Source: Acrasis kona (lineage: Eukaryota > Heterolobosea > Eutetramitea > Acrasida > Acrasidae). Taken from it: a DNA stretch of 64,000 nucleotides. The DNA lies in NCBI GenBank assembly GCA_026419775.2, contig JAOPGA020000603.1, forward strand, positions 62,001 through 126,000. The letters run 5' to 3'. The notes beneath the pieces were generated by a model. It worked only from the letters and a program-made list of their open reading frames with translations. It searched no databases and was not told where the DNA came from. Positions within the stretch are counted from its first letter, which is position 1, and each line of letters starts with the position of its first letter. Positions 1 through 10,371 of this stretch are shown piece after piece. A program made the position numbers and the translations under genes.

Positions 1-101
1 ATGACACATCATCATCGATGTTGTAAACCATTGAATGTCCAGAACAGTCAAAACATGGTCAACCAAATTATTTTTCACAACCACCAAAAAGTAACAACGA
101 A

Positions 102-642
102 ATGTAAGTAATAGTTTGTGTGAAGTATTTGATTGACTGTTAACAGGTCTGACCAAGAACAACAACAACAACAAGAAGAAGAGCAAGAAACTTTCGAATC
201 CGTTGGATCTGGAGCCTCGTTGACCTACCCCAAGCAAGCTGGTGCCCTACGTAAGGGACAAAACATCGTTATTAAGGGTTTCCCATGCAAAGTCATTGAA
301 ATCACCACTTCAAAGACTGGTAAGCACGGTCACGCCAAGGCCAACATCACAGCCGTTGATATTTTCACCGGAAAGAAATACGAAGATATTTGCCCAACAA
401 CACACAATGTTGAAGTTCCCAACTTGTTCAGAGCTGAGTACACTGTTGTCGATATTACCGCCGACGGATACTTGAGCTTGATGGACGACAAGGGTGAGAC
501 CAAGGAAGACTTGAAGTGCCCAGAGGACGAGTTCGGTATCAAAATCAGATCATTGTTCGATGCCGGTAGTGACATCTTGGTCACAGTTGTTAAGGCCATG
601 GGTCAAGAAGGTGTTGTTGCTGTCAAGGAAACCTCCAACTAA
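102..642 (+). CDS. EIF5A: Translation factor eIF5A
   Basis: Cytosolic factor that promotes peptide-bond formation and elongation or termination on the ribosome. The lysine in TGKHGHAK (about residue 60) is the site converted to hypusine by deoxyhypusine synthase and hydroxylase. An N-terminal SH3-like domain and a C-terminal OB fold follow a short Gln/Glu-rich leader. Exons are 102..103 and 147..642, giving 165 aa, close to the usual 155-165. The continuous frame upstream of 147 has no ATG. Splicing a 43-nt GTAAGT...AACAG intron joins AT (102-103) to G (147) and gives the N-terminus MSDQEQ, resembling the MSD start of other eIF5As. The initiation codon is therefore split by the intron. The stop lies 12 bp from the stop of the convergent gene on the minus strand. 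Function is certain; the split start is inferred from the splice consensus. Confidence 0.95.
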
Positions 643-654
643 ATGTCATAAAAA

Positions 655-1791
655 CTACTTTTTTATTCTACAAGCGTTCTTCTTGGCATCTTCTTCATTA
701 TTAATAGAGACATCGCAGTAGGGGAAGTGGTCTCTGTGCAATTCATGACTCTTCATGTCCCAATCAATCAGCATTGGTTGTTCACCATTAATCTCCGGCG
801 GACAGGGACTGATGTCATCCCTTGGACATACTTCATTGTGGAACCTCTCTCCCTCTTGTAACCAATCATACAAAACTTGATAGCATTTTGGTGTGTACCT
901 TTCTGACCTCCCCACAAAGGTACTCTCAGCACCCAAATGTTCAAACAAATTGTACCGGAATGAAACAATTCTTCTCGGTGGAGTGCCTTGATCATATTGG
1001 TTCATCCATTCGAAAAGTAAAAGATCTGGAGCAATCATGATACCTATTGTTTGCTTCAACTTGTTTTTTAGGAAAGAAGTGAGGGAAGGAACATCTTCGA
1101 TTTTGATCACAATACCATTCAGACCGTAGCTGCACCGGAGCCCGATCCATGTTGGAAAGTGTTTGTTTGCTTTCGCAATCAAGTACTGAAGTGCAAGCAT
1201 GCCATTTGGACAAAAATACCAATCATCCTCCGATATAAATAAATAGCTGGTTGTCTTTGAATATTTTTCAATGGATAACTCTAAATTAAACACGACGTCG
1301 ATAGTCTGTTGTCTTAGTTTATCGCTTGCGCTCTCAGTTTTCATTGAACTGACGAATTCCACGTTCGGGAGGTTACTCTTTCGTAAATTTACAAAAGGTT
1401 CATTTTGGGATCCTTGTAGATTATGATCCACTACAAGAACTTTAACAGGGTCCATATCACGGTCAAAGGGACTGAAAAAAAACATTTGTGATGTTATCGA
1501 TCTGAGTGTGGGTGTCAGGTAATCGTGTTTGCGCGACACTGTGGGAACAATAAAAACGATCGAGCTCTTTCTTTGAATTGTTTCTGTTTGTTTGATGTCG
1601 TCGACTAGTTCTTTTCCTCCGTTAATTTTAGTATTTGTTTTCCCTGAAGATTCATCTTGGTAAGCGAGACGGGGCTTGTGTATAGCATGATACAATAATA
1701 TATGTAAATAAATAATTATGAATACAACAACCGCAGCAGCTATCAGAACATGCCTTATGCTTCTGTTGAGTATAAACTTTGTAAATACCAT
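655..1791 (-). CDS. Type II membrane glycosyltransferase-like protein
   Basis: About 378 aa when started at the ATG at 1791 (MVFTKF). An upstream in-frame ATG at 1881 exists but would run into the divergent gene. Residues about 13-36 form one hydrophobic segment after a short basic N-terminus, the type II topology of Golgi glycosyltransferases. The lumenal part starts with an IVFIVPTVSRKHDYL strand and contains an acidic SEDDWYF motif followed by LRCSYGLNGIVI, reminiscent of GT-A transferases of the MGAT4 kind where Asp-rich motifs bind metal and nucleotide sugar. Cysteines cluster near the C-terminus. The exact family and sugar specificity are not identified. It is arranged head-to-head with the gene starting at 1808, with only 16 bp between start codons. 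Confidence 0.6.
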   Translation of the reverse strand: MVFTKFILNRSIRHVLIAAAVVVFIIIYLHILLYHAIHKPRLAYQDESSGKTNTKINGGKELVDDIKQTETIQRKSSIVFIVPTVSRKHDYLTPTLRSITSQMFFFSPFDRDMDPVKVLVVDHNLQGSQNEPFVNLRKSNLPNVEFVSSMKTESASDKLRQQTIDVVFNLELSIEKYSKTTSYLFISEDDWYFCPNGMLALQYLIAKANKHFPTWIGLRCSYGLNGIVIKIEDVPSLTSFLKNKLKQTIGIMIAPDLLLFEWMNQYDQGTPPRRIVSFRYNLFEHLGAESTFVGRSERYTPKCYQVLYDWLQEGERFHNEVCPRDDISPCPPEINGEQPMLIDWDMKSHELHRDHFPYCDVSINNEEDAKKNACRIKK

Positions 1792-1807
1792 TGTAAAAAA
1801 CAACTTG

Positions 1808-2656
1808 ATGTTAAGGCTGTCATTGATTCGGCCAGTACCCTTGAGGGCAGTGTGTGGTGTAAAAAGTATTAATTTAATCAAGACATTTAGTTATTCGACA
1901 GCGTCTACAACAACTGCACCCGACACAATCAAGAATGAAAGCCTAGTGGAAGCCGAACCAGACTCGGCTATTGCTGATAAATATATAGAGGATCTTGGAG
2001 AGCTTCCTAGATTGGATTCACTGAGTATAGTTAAACAGGGTTTGAAATTAAACATGAACAAGGAGATCCAGGACGATATATTAGAAGCACCACAACCACT
2101 ACAATTAGAAGAAAGTGTTAAAGCACTCAACATGCTATTTTTTCGCCGTCGTCGGATGGATTCAAACTTTGACGCTGATTGTGTAAAAGTGTACAAACAA
2201 CTAGCAGAAGAATACAAGAATAGAGCTGCCATTGCACAAAAGCTCGACGATCCTTATCTAGTCGATAGAGAATCGTTTGAAAATGTTCTGCTATTTTTGA
2301 ATGAAGCAAAGGTCGAAGAAACAGCGGAACAAGTCATAAAGAATTCGCCCGTTGCAATCGGCTCTCAAAACTTCCACAAGACTGAAGCCGGCGAAAGTCG
2401 CGGCAGAAACAGTACGTGGAGCGAAATCTTGTTCTTTTTGGTATTATCGACAGTGTGTGCGATGACCGCCCTGGGTCTAGCCGTTCCAGGTGCACGTGTC
2501 TACTTTTTAAATCCCCTTCGCAATCTACTCGGCCTCCCCAATCAAGAACAGGAAGAAAAGGAGGCACGCCTCAGGAGAAGAAACGCCAAGCTGGAAGCAG
2601 AACAAACGGCAAGAAGAGACCAAATCAGACAAGTACTACAAAAGGGCAGCGACTAG
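1808..2656 (+). CDS. Predicted mitochondrial single-pass membrane protein
   Basis: 282 aa from the ATG at 1808. An upstream in-frame ATG at 1718 would overlap the divergent gene and dilute the presequence. The N-terminus MLRLSLIRPVPLRAV is rich in Arg, Leu and Ser with no acidic residues for about 40 positions, typical of a mitochondrial targeting peptide. A helical middle part is followed by one membrane segment (LFFLVLSTVCAMTALGLAV region, about residues 205-228) and a highly charged Glu/Arg-rich coiled tail. I recognise no family; an inner-membrane assembly or structural protein would fit. Its stop is 11 bp from the stop of INO80 on the other strand, so the 3' ends overlap. Confidence 0.6.
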   Translation: MLRLSLIRPVPLRAVCGVKSINLIKTFSYSTASTTTAPDTIKNESLVEAEPDSAIADKYIEDLGELPRLDSLSIVKQGLKLNMNKEIQDDILEAPQPLQLEESVKALNMLFFRRRRMDSNFDADCVKVYKQLAEEYKNRAAIAQKLDDPYLVDRESFENVLLFLNEAKVEETAEQVIKNSPVAIGSQNFHKTEAGESRGRNSTWSEILFFLVLSTVCAMTALGLAVPGARVYFLNPLRNLLGLPNQEQEEKEARLRRRNAKLEAEQTARRDQIRQVLQKGSD

Positions 2657-2667
2657 TAAATATTATT

Positions 2668-5600
2668 TTATTCAGAACTATGCACAATATCTTGATCTTT
2701 TCTAATCTCGTCAAACAGCAGCGCAGCCACTTGATTGTCGTTGACGGATGGATTGGGGTCATCCTCTATGGCCATGGTCTCGCTGATATCTCCGCTCTGC
2801 GCCGATCCCTTTTTACCCTCTCCATAAACGGTGGCCTGAATGGTGCTCTTTTGTCTTGCAATCAACATGATGCGCTCTTCGATCGTGTTGCGCGTCACCA
2901 TGTGATAAATGTTGACTTGCTTGGTCTGACCAATACGATGCACACGATCCATGGCCTGTGCATCCAGCGTTGGATTCCAATCCTTATCGTAAAAGATCAC
3001 AGTGTCTGCGGCGGTCAAGTTGATGCCCAGACCACCAGCACGAGTGCTCAACAAGAAGGCAAACACCGGAGAGTTGACCTGTTGGAATTGAGACACCATG
3101 TCCCTGCGATTGGCCAACACCGTGCTACCGTCCATACGAAAGTATCGATAGTGCCTTCTCACCATGTAGTACTCCAACAAATCCAACATGCGCGTCATTT
3201 GACAAAAGATCAACACCCTGTGACCCTCTTTTTTAAGCCTCATCAACAATCGATCCAGTGCATATAATTTACCAGAGTCGCCAACAATGTGGCTCATGGA
3301 TGGTAGTTGGACGAAGCGAGATGTGTTTGGAGCAAAGTGTTCGAAACTAGGAATGGGTTTCGCGCTGGTGTTTCTACAAATCATTTGGATTGGTTTGCAA
3401 AAGATGGGACTGCATTGGTTGTTGGTGAATTTGATGCCCCTCCAGATGCTGCTGTCGATCAATTGTTGGTGAGTCGAATCGCCCAACCACAGGGAGCGAT
3501 TCTTGATTTCCTTTTGTAGGAGACCCGCTTGTACTTGTCTACACAATTCTTGAACTTGAGTTGGATATTTCTTGATGATGTCTTCTTCTTCTTGTTGGAA
3601 TAGGCTATGGTACATTCTCATGTTGACTTGATTGATTAATTTCAATTGTGAATCATGACATGTTGGTATCCAATCATTCCATCGATCGATTCCTGCGTAC
3701 AGGCCCAACGTTCCGTATTGATTCCGTAGATTAGATTTGTTGATGACGATCAAATCGCTCAATAGTCGAATGGATCGCAAACGATCGTCGCTGGATTGGG
3801 AATGAATTAATTTGGGTACGCAATATTCGATCCAATTGTCGACATGATCGCTCCTTACGTCGGGTATGATTCCAGTGATTTCCACTGCCAATGTGCGAAT
3901 GAATGGTACGGATGGTCCGAAACAGAATGGAGAGTGAATGTCTTGTTCGTTTCCGCTGAATAAATGTGGGTGGTTGCACACCTTCCTCAAGTGCATCACC
4001 ATGTTCATGAGAGACTTTTTGCTGAGACCGAATGTTGTTGACTTGTTGTGAGTGGTGGACACATTACCAGCCTTCTTGACAATGTTACGTAGTTCCGAAT
4101 ACATGTGGCTCTGCTGCTTGTTTAGCGTGCAGTATAAAATGTTTTCAATCTTTGGCGCCATTTCACACTCCACATCATTTTTGACTCTTCTCAACATGAA
4201 CGGCTTCAATATCAAATGTAGTCTCTGTAATTGTTGTTCGTCCAATCGAGAGTTTTCCTTGTTGTTGTTCTTCTTCTTCATTGTCAACTGGGTGGCATTG
4301 TTCTCAATGTCCTTGCTGAACCACTCGTTGAACTCTTCGTGACTGTCGAACAGACTGGGCATGATAAAATGTAGCAACGCCCATAATTCCTGCATGTTGT
4401 TTTGAATGGGCGTTCCCGTCAACAACATTCTGTTCCTGCACTTGAAGTTGAGCAGACTCTGCCAACGTTGTGATTTGCTGCTCTTGATGGCATGGGCTTC
4501 GTCCAGAATCAAGTACTGCCACTGTAATTTGGAGAGTGGTTTTTCGTCCTCCAATATCAATCCATAAGACGTAATCATGACGTGGAATGGAGAATCTCTT
4601 CTGTACAGGCGCTCTGGAGGGGACCAAAACTTTCTTAAAATCTTTCGATCCTTGACGCTTCCCCAATAAGGAAGCACCTTGAGGTCGGGACAGAACTTTT
4701 CAATCTCTTGTTGCCAGTTGTGTAATGTACTTGATGGAGACACGATCACGAATGGACCCCATATTCCTCTCTTCTCTGCGAGGTATGACAGGAAGGCAAT
4801 GGTTTGTATGGTCTTTCCCAGGCCCATTTCGTCCGCAAGGATTCCATTGATACCTTGATCGTATAGTGACACCAACCATCGCAAACCTCTCAATTGATAT
4901 TGTTTGAGTTGACCGCTAAATATGGTAGGTTCCATGACCATGTCCTCGTCAGTGTCAGTCACTGGTTGAACGTGTTGGTGCGACGGTGACTTGGATCTGT
5001 ACTTGATGATGCTGTCGTCGAAGCTTTGTGTCTTTTGTGATTGAATCATGTATGCTCTTTCTGCATTCTTTTTGGCATCGTCAATGTCGTCTGGATCTGC
5101 CAATGTGTTTGGAAGTGCTGCCGTCGAATTGATACCCTTCTTGGCCATGAAATGAGAGTAGAGCTCCGTCTGGGTCAACAAAAAGTTCAACTTGCGTTGT
5201 TGTCTTTGTGCTTCCAACTTTTCTTGTTCCTCTTTTAGTTTTCTCTTTCTCTTCTCCACCACTTCTTTTTCGTGTTTCTTCCAGAATGTGGACATTTCCT
5301 TGTTGAGCTTCTTGGCACCTGCAGAGGCGGCTCTTTGTGCTGCTTGTGTCTTTTCTATTCTCTTGACCACCAAATCTCTGCACAGGCGAGCAATGTGGAG
5401 ATGAATGGGATCGCGTTTGATGAACTTTGCTTCGGCGACGACTCCTGTCCATTTTTGTTGGGCTTCCTTCATGCGATCCTTGTCGCGTTGAAGGTCCACT
5501 TGATAAAAGTATTGATCCATGGTGCGTAGTGATTGAACGTAGTTACTTAGAAAGTGATTTGGTGTGATTGTTCTTGGATTGAAATTAGCAGTGGCGCTCA

Positions 5601-6303
5601 TGATTTGTTGGAATGTGATTGAAATTTGTTTCATGGAGTTTACATCATGATTTGTTTTCCATTCATAATCTTGATCAAGTTGTGACATTAATCTTCTTTT
5701 TTTGAGTATGTGTCGGACAGGGACGGTATCAAATGCTTCACACCAATCCTCATCGGAGAGTTCTTCGTCTGAGAAATCATCTCCGTATATTGGATAGTAT
5801 GATGTATTATTGCTACGATCCCCTTTGGTAGCTGTGTTGGGCTTATAGGGATCAAAGGTGGAATCATGCCACTTTGGCATGGATAGCACCGTGGGTTTGG
5901 TTAGTTGATAGCATATGCCCTGAGGAACTCCGTTGCTATTAGCAGGTACGTCCTCCTTGGTGAGGAATTTGTCGAACCTGTGATCTGTAGAAAGCTTAGA
6001 TTCATAAATGGCCTGTGCATTTAATATGTTTTCGTCTGATCCGTTTGTATTAATGTCCTCTGCTATGGCGTCGTCCACTTCCTCTAGGAGTGGACCATCA
6101 AACTCGCTATAGATATCCTCCCATAGTTGGTCTGTCAGTTCTTTATAAGATTCGAATATATATGCTTCCAGTTCCTTCTTTGGCCTCCCACCCGAGGCAT
6201 TCTTTGGCTGCTTCTTATTCGAAGAGCTTCTAGAGCGCTTCTTACTTGTTGTTTGAGGAACAAACTCATCATCGCTATCAATAGGCTGAGTTACTTTATG
6301 CAT
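2668..6303 (-). CDS. INO80: INO80 chromatin-remodelling ATPase
   Basis: Catalytic subunit of the INO80 complex, which slides nucleosomes and exchanges H2A.Z in the nucleus. 1,211 aa in one exon. Order of parts: acidic and basic N-terminus with KKRSRSSSNKK-type nuclear signals; a DBINO region about residues 285-385 ending in FLLTQTELYSHFM, which is diagnostic for INO80; SNF2 lobe 1 with Walker A ADEMGLGKT (about 485-495) and DEAH (about 599); an insertion of roughly 270 residues between the lobes, another INO80 hallmark; then lobe 2 with STRAGGLGINL (about 1085) and the arginine-finger motif DRVHRIGQT (about 1123). No introns were seen. The length is somewhat shorter than animal INO80 (about 1,550) because the N- and C-terminal arms are short. 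Confidence 0.95.
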   Translation of the reverse strand: MHKVTQPIDSDDEFVPQTTSKKRSRSSSNKKQPKNASGGRPKKELEAYIFESYKELTDQLWEDIYSEFDGPLLEEVDDAIAEDINTNGSDENILNAQAIYESKLSTDHRFDKFLTKEDVPANSNGVPQGICYQLTKPTVLSMPKWHDSTFDPYKPNTATKGDRSNNTSYYPIYGDDFSDEELSDEDWCEAFDTVPVRHILKKRRLMSQLDQDYEWKTNHDVNSMKQISITFQQIMSATANFNPRTITPNHFLSNYVQSLRTMDQYFYQVDLQRDKDRMKEAQQKWTGVVAEAKFIKRDPIHLHIARLCRDLVVKRIEKTQAAQRAASAGAKKLNKEMSTFWKKHEKEVVEKRKRKLKEEQEKLEAQRQQRKLNFLLTQTELYSHFMAKKGINSTAALPNTLADPDDIDDAKKNAERAYMIQSQKTQSFDDSIIKYRSKSPSHQHVQPVTDTDEDMVMEPTIFSGQLKQYQLRGLRWLVSLYDQGINGILADEMGLGKTIQTIAFLSYLAEKRGIWGPFVIVSPSSTLHNWQQEIEKFCPDLKVLPYWGSVKDRKILRKFWSPPERLYRRDSPFHVMITSYGLILEDEKPLSKLQWQYLILDEAHAIKSSKSQRWQSLLNFKCRNRMLLTGTPIQNNMQELWALLHFIMPSLFDSHEEFNEWFSKDIENNATQLTMKKKNNNKENSRLDEQQLQRLHLILKPFMLRRVKNDVECEMAPKIENILYCTLNKQQSHMYSELRNIVKKAGNVSTTHNKSTTFGLSKKSLMNMVMHLRKVCNHPHLFSGNEQDIHSPFCFGPSVPFIRTLAVEITGIIPDVRSDHVDNWIEYCVPKLIHSQSSDDRLRSIRLLSDLIVINKSNLRNQYGTLGLYAGIDRWNDWIPTCHDSQLKLINQVNMRMYHSLFQQEEEDIIKKYPTQVQELCRQVQAGLLQKEIKNRSLWLGDSTHQQLIDSSIWRGIKFTNNQCSPIFCKPIQMICRNTSAKPIPSFEHFAPNTSRFVQLPSMSHIVGDSGKLYALDRLLMRLKKEGHRVLIFCQMTRMLDLLEYYMVRRHYRYFRMDGSTVLANRRDMVSQFQQVNSPVFAFLLSTRAGGLGINLTAADTVIFYDKDWNPTLDAQAMDRVHRIGQTKQVNIYHMVTRNTIEERIMLIARQKSTIQATVYGEGKKGSAQSGDISETMAIEDDPNPSVNDNQVAALLFDEIRKDQDIVHSSE

Positions 6304-6519
6304 CTTGCATTGGTGAACAAGTTTGTTTGTGCCTCAGTCAACTCATGTTGTAATGCGACGCTGACAAGATTAAAAAGTGGACACATCTAGATTGAACCAA
6401 GTTGATTTTAGAGCGAATGGATTTTATTGAACATTATAACCTCAGCTAATACAGAGGTGTCAAAAATTATTAGATTTCAAGTCGAAGATCAACATTCTGC
6501 ACAAAAAACAGTAACAAGT

Positions 6520-7413
6520 CTAAGAAGATTGTGGTGTCTTGGTTCGTATATCATTAATTGCTTGTATAATTATATCTTTGCGATTCTGCTCAATATCGCC
6601 TAATATATAATCATCCCTCTCCTTCTGAGTTTGTTTTGTGGAAGGTAAATTTTGAACGTGATCATCGATCTCGTCCAAAAATTCTTCCAAAAAGTAACTT
6701 TCGAATTCATCTTCCTTCTCACCCTGATCATCATATTTTAATTGCGTGGGCTCAAGCGGGTTAAACTCTTCAAATTCCTGCATCTCTTGTATCGTGGGCA
6801 GCGAGTCGGGAGCCATTAAAAATCTCGACTTCCATGATGGTTTCAATTTAGCGTCTAAACTCTGATAGTCCAAATTCACCAAATCGCGCTGTGAGTTATT
6901 AAGCATTTCTACCATGTGCTCAGAAATCTCCTCAACTGAGTATTGTACAACACCATCGTTTCTTGCAATTTTGTACGGCTCTGTTGGTATTTTGTTTGAA
7001 GAATTGTCGTCAGGAAATACAACGTTTACCCTGTCAACATAAGACGACCCCATAATTGACAACGGTATTATATTTTGTTGAGTTTCTGCAAATGTCTGCA
7101 GTGCTTTATCAACTGATTGTGGAAGATAGTCCTCTTGAAAAGTATACCAATCATAAATCTCCTCTGGATTATCTGGATCTATTCCCTCTATCTGCTTCCT
7201 CCACTTTTGAAGCCTTTTGTCCCACTCAATGCTACGATTATATATCCACTTATACTGCATGAGTTGAAACACGCCGAGTGCAGCAAGGTATGACCAAACC
7301 AACACAAATTTGTTGTACCTTCTTGGGTCAAGATAAGATGCAGTGACTATGTTGATTGCATTGACAGAATCTTTCTTGGAGAATTTGTCGACAGCCTTCA
7401 AGGCCAAGTTCAT
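6520..7413 (-). CDS. Unknown protein with one N-terminal membrane segment
   Basis: 297 aa, single exon, ATG at 7413. A short basic amphipathic N-terminus is followed by LDPRRYNKF and one hydrophobic stretch (about residues 37-54, VLVWSYLAALGVFQLMQY). The remaining 240 residues are hydrophilic and acidic and end in Gln/Lys-rich helices, so they are probably exposed on one side of a membrane. The N-terminus could be a mitochondrial signal-anchor, but I recognise no family. The gene is head-to-head with EXO70, with 32 bp between the start codons, so the two must share a promoter. Confidence 0.55.
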   Translation of the reverse strand: MNLALKAVDKFSKKDSVNAINIVTASYLDPRRYNKFVLVWSYLAALGVFQLMQYKWIYNRSIEWDKRLQKWRKQIEGIDPDNPEEIYDWYTFQEDYLPQSVDKALQTFAETQQNIIPLSIMGSSYVDRVNVVFPDDNSSNKIPTEPYKIARNDGVVQYSVEEISEHMVEMLNNSQRDLVNLDYQSLDAKLKPSWKSRFLMAPDSLPTIQEMQEFEEFNPLEPTQLKYDDQGEKEDEFESYFLEEFLDEIDDHVQNLPSTKQTQKERDDYILGDIEQNRKDIIIQAINDIRTKTPQSS

Positions 7414-7445
7414 GCTGTTTTCTTTCGTTACAAATTCTTACAATA

Positions 7446-9654
7446 ATGAGCTTTGTTGGGTCCGTGCCGACTGTCGGTGAATTCTCCTCCCGACCGGTGG
7501 ACGCCAATTCTCATAAAAGAAGAACCAATCTACAACTTGCAGCACGAAATAAATCGTTTCAACAATTTGAAAAGAATCTACTTGTACCACTAAACCACAT
7601 GAATGCACTCACATTATTTAGTTTTTAGAGGAATCGTTAACAAAAAGTGAAATGGTGAAGGATAAAATGATATCAATACTTGATGGCTTTGAATCACGCT
7701 TTTCAAAACTAGAAGAAGAAATGGATTCAATGAACAGAAGAATAGACGTACTTAAACTAGCGCACGACAGTAAGTAAACTTTCATTCATGTCCAACTCAC
7801 CGCCATAGATATTGATACAACTATAAAGAGCGTCGATAATGCACTCGTCAAATATAACGTGCCAAACAAAGTTGAAAGGCGTCTAGAACAAAAGTATGTA
7901 TGAAACATGATCTAAATCACTCAACGTACTTTTAGAGTCAACAATGATCTTGATACATTCTTATCAGCGTTGGATCAATCAGATGATGCACTTCAATTCT
8001 TCACCAAACACCAGAACTTTAAAGGCGCAGATAAAATCTCTGCTCAACTATTAAAAATGCGCACCAACGCTGTAGAAATGTTACAAAATGAATTCAAAAC
8101 AATTCTAGAGAATGTAAACAAGAAGGGAGTCGACCCATACAACCTACCGCAGCCGCTAGAGGCAGGCATTGAGTTGATTCCTGACGATAAGCTTGACCGC
8201 CTCAGCAAGATTGCCGCCAGGTTGGATTCCATGCAAAACGTATCGTACCGTTCATTCTACGTAGAGACGCGCAGGAAACTCTTGTGTGATGCATTGGCTA
8301 AAATTTATCCAGAAAATAAACCAAAGATGATTGACGTCAAGAATGTGAGCAACGTGATGAGCGTGACTGGTGTCAACATGGTCAAGAATGCAATGATTGG
8401 AGGAATCAACAAGGTCACCAAGAAGCACGACGGCAACGTACAAAAGAACAATAACCCAGACGAGCAAGGAGAAGGAAACTACACCGTGAGGAGCTCTCAT
8501 AAATTCATCCTGTATCTGACTTTTTACTTGAAAATGTTGGAGGCAGAGAGAAGAATGTGCGCAAAGATTGTTCAAAATGTTCAAAGGAATTCCCTATTCT
8601 CCGATCTCATCAGCCAGAGCATGCAAACATTTATGAACAGAGCAGAACAACTCGCAAACAAGAACAGATCCAGCGAAAAGGTGTTCGTGCTGTTGGATGT
8701 GTTGGAAAACTTTGAAAAGTATTTACATGACTTTGATGTGGTGCTTCAAAACACCAACCACTTTGCACAATTCAAAAAACTAAGTTTAACATTTAAAAAG
8801 AACATTAGCAAGCTGTTGGAAGAATTCAAGAATGAAGTGGAGAAGAATGAGATTGAACCCTTCGCAGATGGAGCCGTCCATCAGGTCACGACCAATGCTT
8901 TCAGTTTCATGAGGAGATTGTTCGATTACGAAAAAACGGTGGAAGATTTGTTACAGTCGGATTACTTTACCAAAACAACTGCTGCCACTGCTGCTGTTGC
9001 AAATATGCACAAGACGAGTATGGGTCGCTATATTTGTAAGTGAATCTATTTTTAGAACACCCATCACAACATGTCACAGACAGAATGGTCACAAAGGCTA
9101 TCGACACCAACATTGAAACAAAGAGCAAACAATGCAAACAAAAAAGCCATAGTCTTGCTTGTGTGTTTTGTTTGAACAATGACTTTTACGTGTACAAAAA
9201 ACTACAAAATGCACAATTCAAAAAACACATACAGGACGCCTTGATTAATGATGTGCTGAATAAAGTGAAGCAGGACGAGAAGGAGTACTTGAGCGTGACT
9301 TGGGATAGAGCATTGTCTTACCTCAACGACAGGACAAAGTTAGTACAAAAGAAGGGAGAGTACACGAGTAGTGCCAAGAAGGAGATCAAGAGCAAATTAA
9401 AACACTTTAACGAACAATTCATCAAAAATTATTTGGACCAAAGATCATTTTCCATTCGCGACCTGGAGTTGAAGGAGAAGGTTAGAAGTGCTACCATACA
9501 GACTGTAATTCCAGTGTACAAGAGCTTTATTGACGATTACGGAAAAGTGGATTTTAGCAAAAAGAATAAGGGCAAGTACATTTGTTACGACGAGAGGACG
9601 ATGGAGGACATGATATTACAATACTTTGATGAAGAAAGAGAAGATAACGAATAA
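7446..9654 (+). CDS. EXO70: Exocyst subunit EXO70
   Basis: Exocyst component that tethers secretory vesicles to the plasma membrane by binding PI(4,5)P2 and Rho GTPases. I reconstruct five exons: 7446..7583, 7622..7769, 7809..7893, 7936..9035 and 9080..9654. The four introns are 38, 39, 42 and 44 nt and give an uninterrupted 681-aa protein, the normal EXO70 length. The first joined part (FLEESLTKSEMVKDKM, FESRFSKLE) follows the N-terminal coiled coil of animal EXO70. The last two exons give the helical-rod end with LNNDFYVYKKL, corresponding to FLHNNYNYILK of animals. For intron 1 an acceptor at 7630 is also possible; the one at 7621 gives the better protein match. For intron 4 a nearer acceptor (9055) creates a stop, so 9079 was chosen. 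Confidence 0.9.
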
Positions 9655-9681
9655 AAAAGTTTTTTTTAATGTCCAAAAAAT

Positions 9682-10371
9682 TTAAGCGGTTGGTTTGTCC
9701 TTTTTTGAGAACTTTTCTTTTAGTTTTGAGAAAAAACCTTTCTTCTTCTCTTCTGTTACAACTGTCGTTGTTTCGGTGGTGGCGACTGCAGCTGCTGGTG
9801 CTGCTGATTCAACTTTAGTTTCGACAACAACTGGTGCTGCTGTGTTGTCAACTTCTCTTACGATGGTTTCCTCGTGTACTGTGCGAACGACTGGGTGGAC
9901 GACTTCTTGAACTACGTTTTTTTCGTGTATCTCAGTTACGACTGGTTGGACGTGGTGTTCGATGTTTTCTTTAACGACAATTTCGGCGACAACTTCATCT
10001 TTTTGAACTTGAGTTACCTCCTCTTGCTTAGATACGACTGGTACAACCTCGCTGTGTGACGCTAGCTTGAGCTTGTCCTCCTCTGATAAGGCGGATGATC
10101 CAACTTCTTGGACCTTTGTTTCTGCGACAACACGTTCGTGGACATCAGCCTCAACAACGTTCTTAACAACTGGTTGTTTTTCTAATTCGATGATTTTTTG
10201 TTCGTGAACCTCTTGTACGACTGGTTTGTGAATAACCTCTACATTAGTCTTTTCTACGACGTTAGCAACAACTGGAGCGTCGACGACGTTGGTGACAACT
10301 GCTTCTTTTTGGATGACTTCAGGTGCGACGGTTGTGGTTTCGACTTTAGTTTCTACTGCTGTGTCTGACAT
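9682..10371 (-). CDS. Val/Glu-rich repetitive hydrophilic protein with a dehydrin-like tail
   Basis: 229 aa, no Cys or Trp seen, composed mostly of Val, Glu, Lys, Thr and Ala. An irregular unit resembling PVVxxVHExxIVxEV recurs about every 20-25 residues through the first 170 positions, giving alternating beta- or amphipathic-helix-prone stretches. The last 20 residues are a basic amphipathic helix (KKKGFFSKLKEKFSKKDK) that resembles the lysine-rich K-segment of plant dehydrins. No signal peptide or membrane segment is seen. Proteins with this composition are often desiccation, cyst or stress protectants; that role is inferred from composition only. Simple repeats also occur in fungal allergen-type proteins of unknown function. 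The stop is 27 bp from the EXO70 stop. Confidence 0.55.
   Translation of the reverse strand: MSDTAVETKVETTTVAPEVIQKEAVVTNVVDAPVVANVVEKTNVEVIHKPVVQEVHEQKIIELEKQPVVKNVVEADVHERVVAETKVQEVGSSALSEEDKLKLASHSEVVPVVSKQEEVTQVQKDEVVAEIVVKENIEHHVQPVVTEIHEKNVVQEVVHPVVRTVHEETIVREVDNTAAPVVVETKVESAAPAAAVATTETTTVVTEEKKKGFFSKLKEKFSKKDKPTA

Noticed and set aside
2416-3267. 283-codon plus-strand frame across the end of INO80
   Set aside because: Antisense shadow of INO80 and the mitochondrial protein; composition is not protein-like.
9036-9055. 20-nt intron in EXO70
   Set aside because: Creates an in-frame stop (T+AA); the acceptor at 9079 gives a 44-nt intron and the correct homologous sequence.
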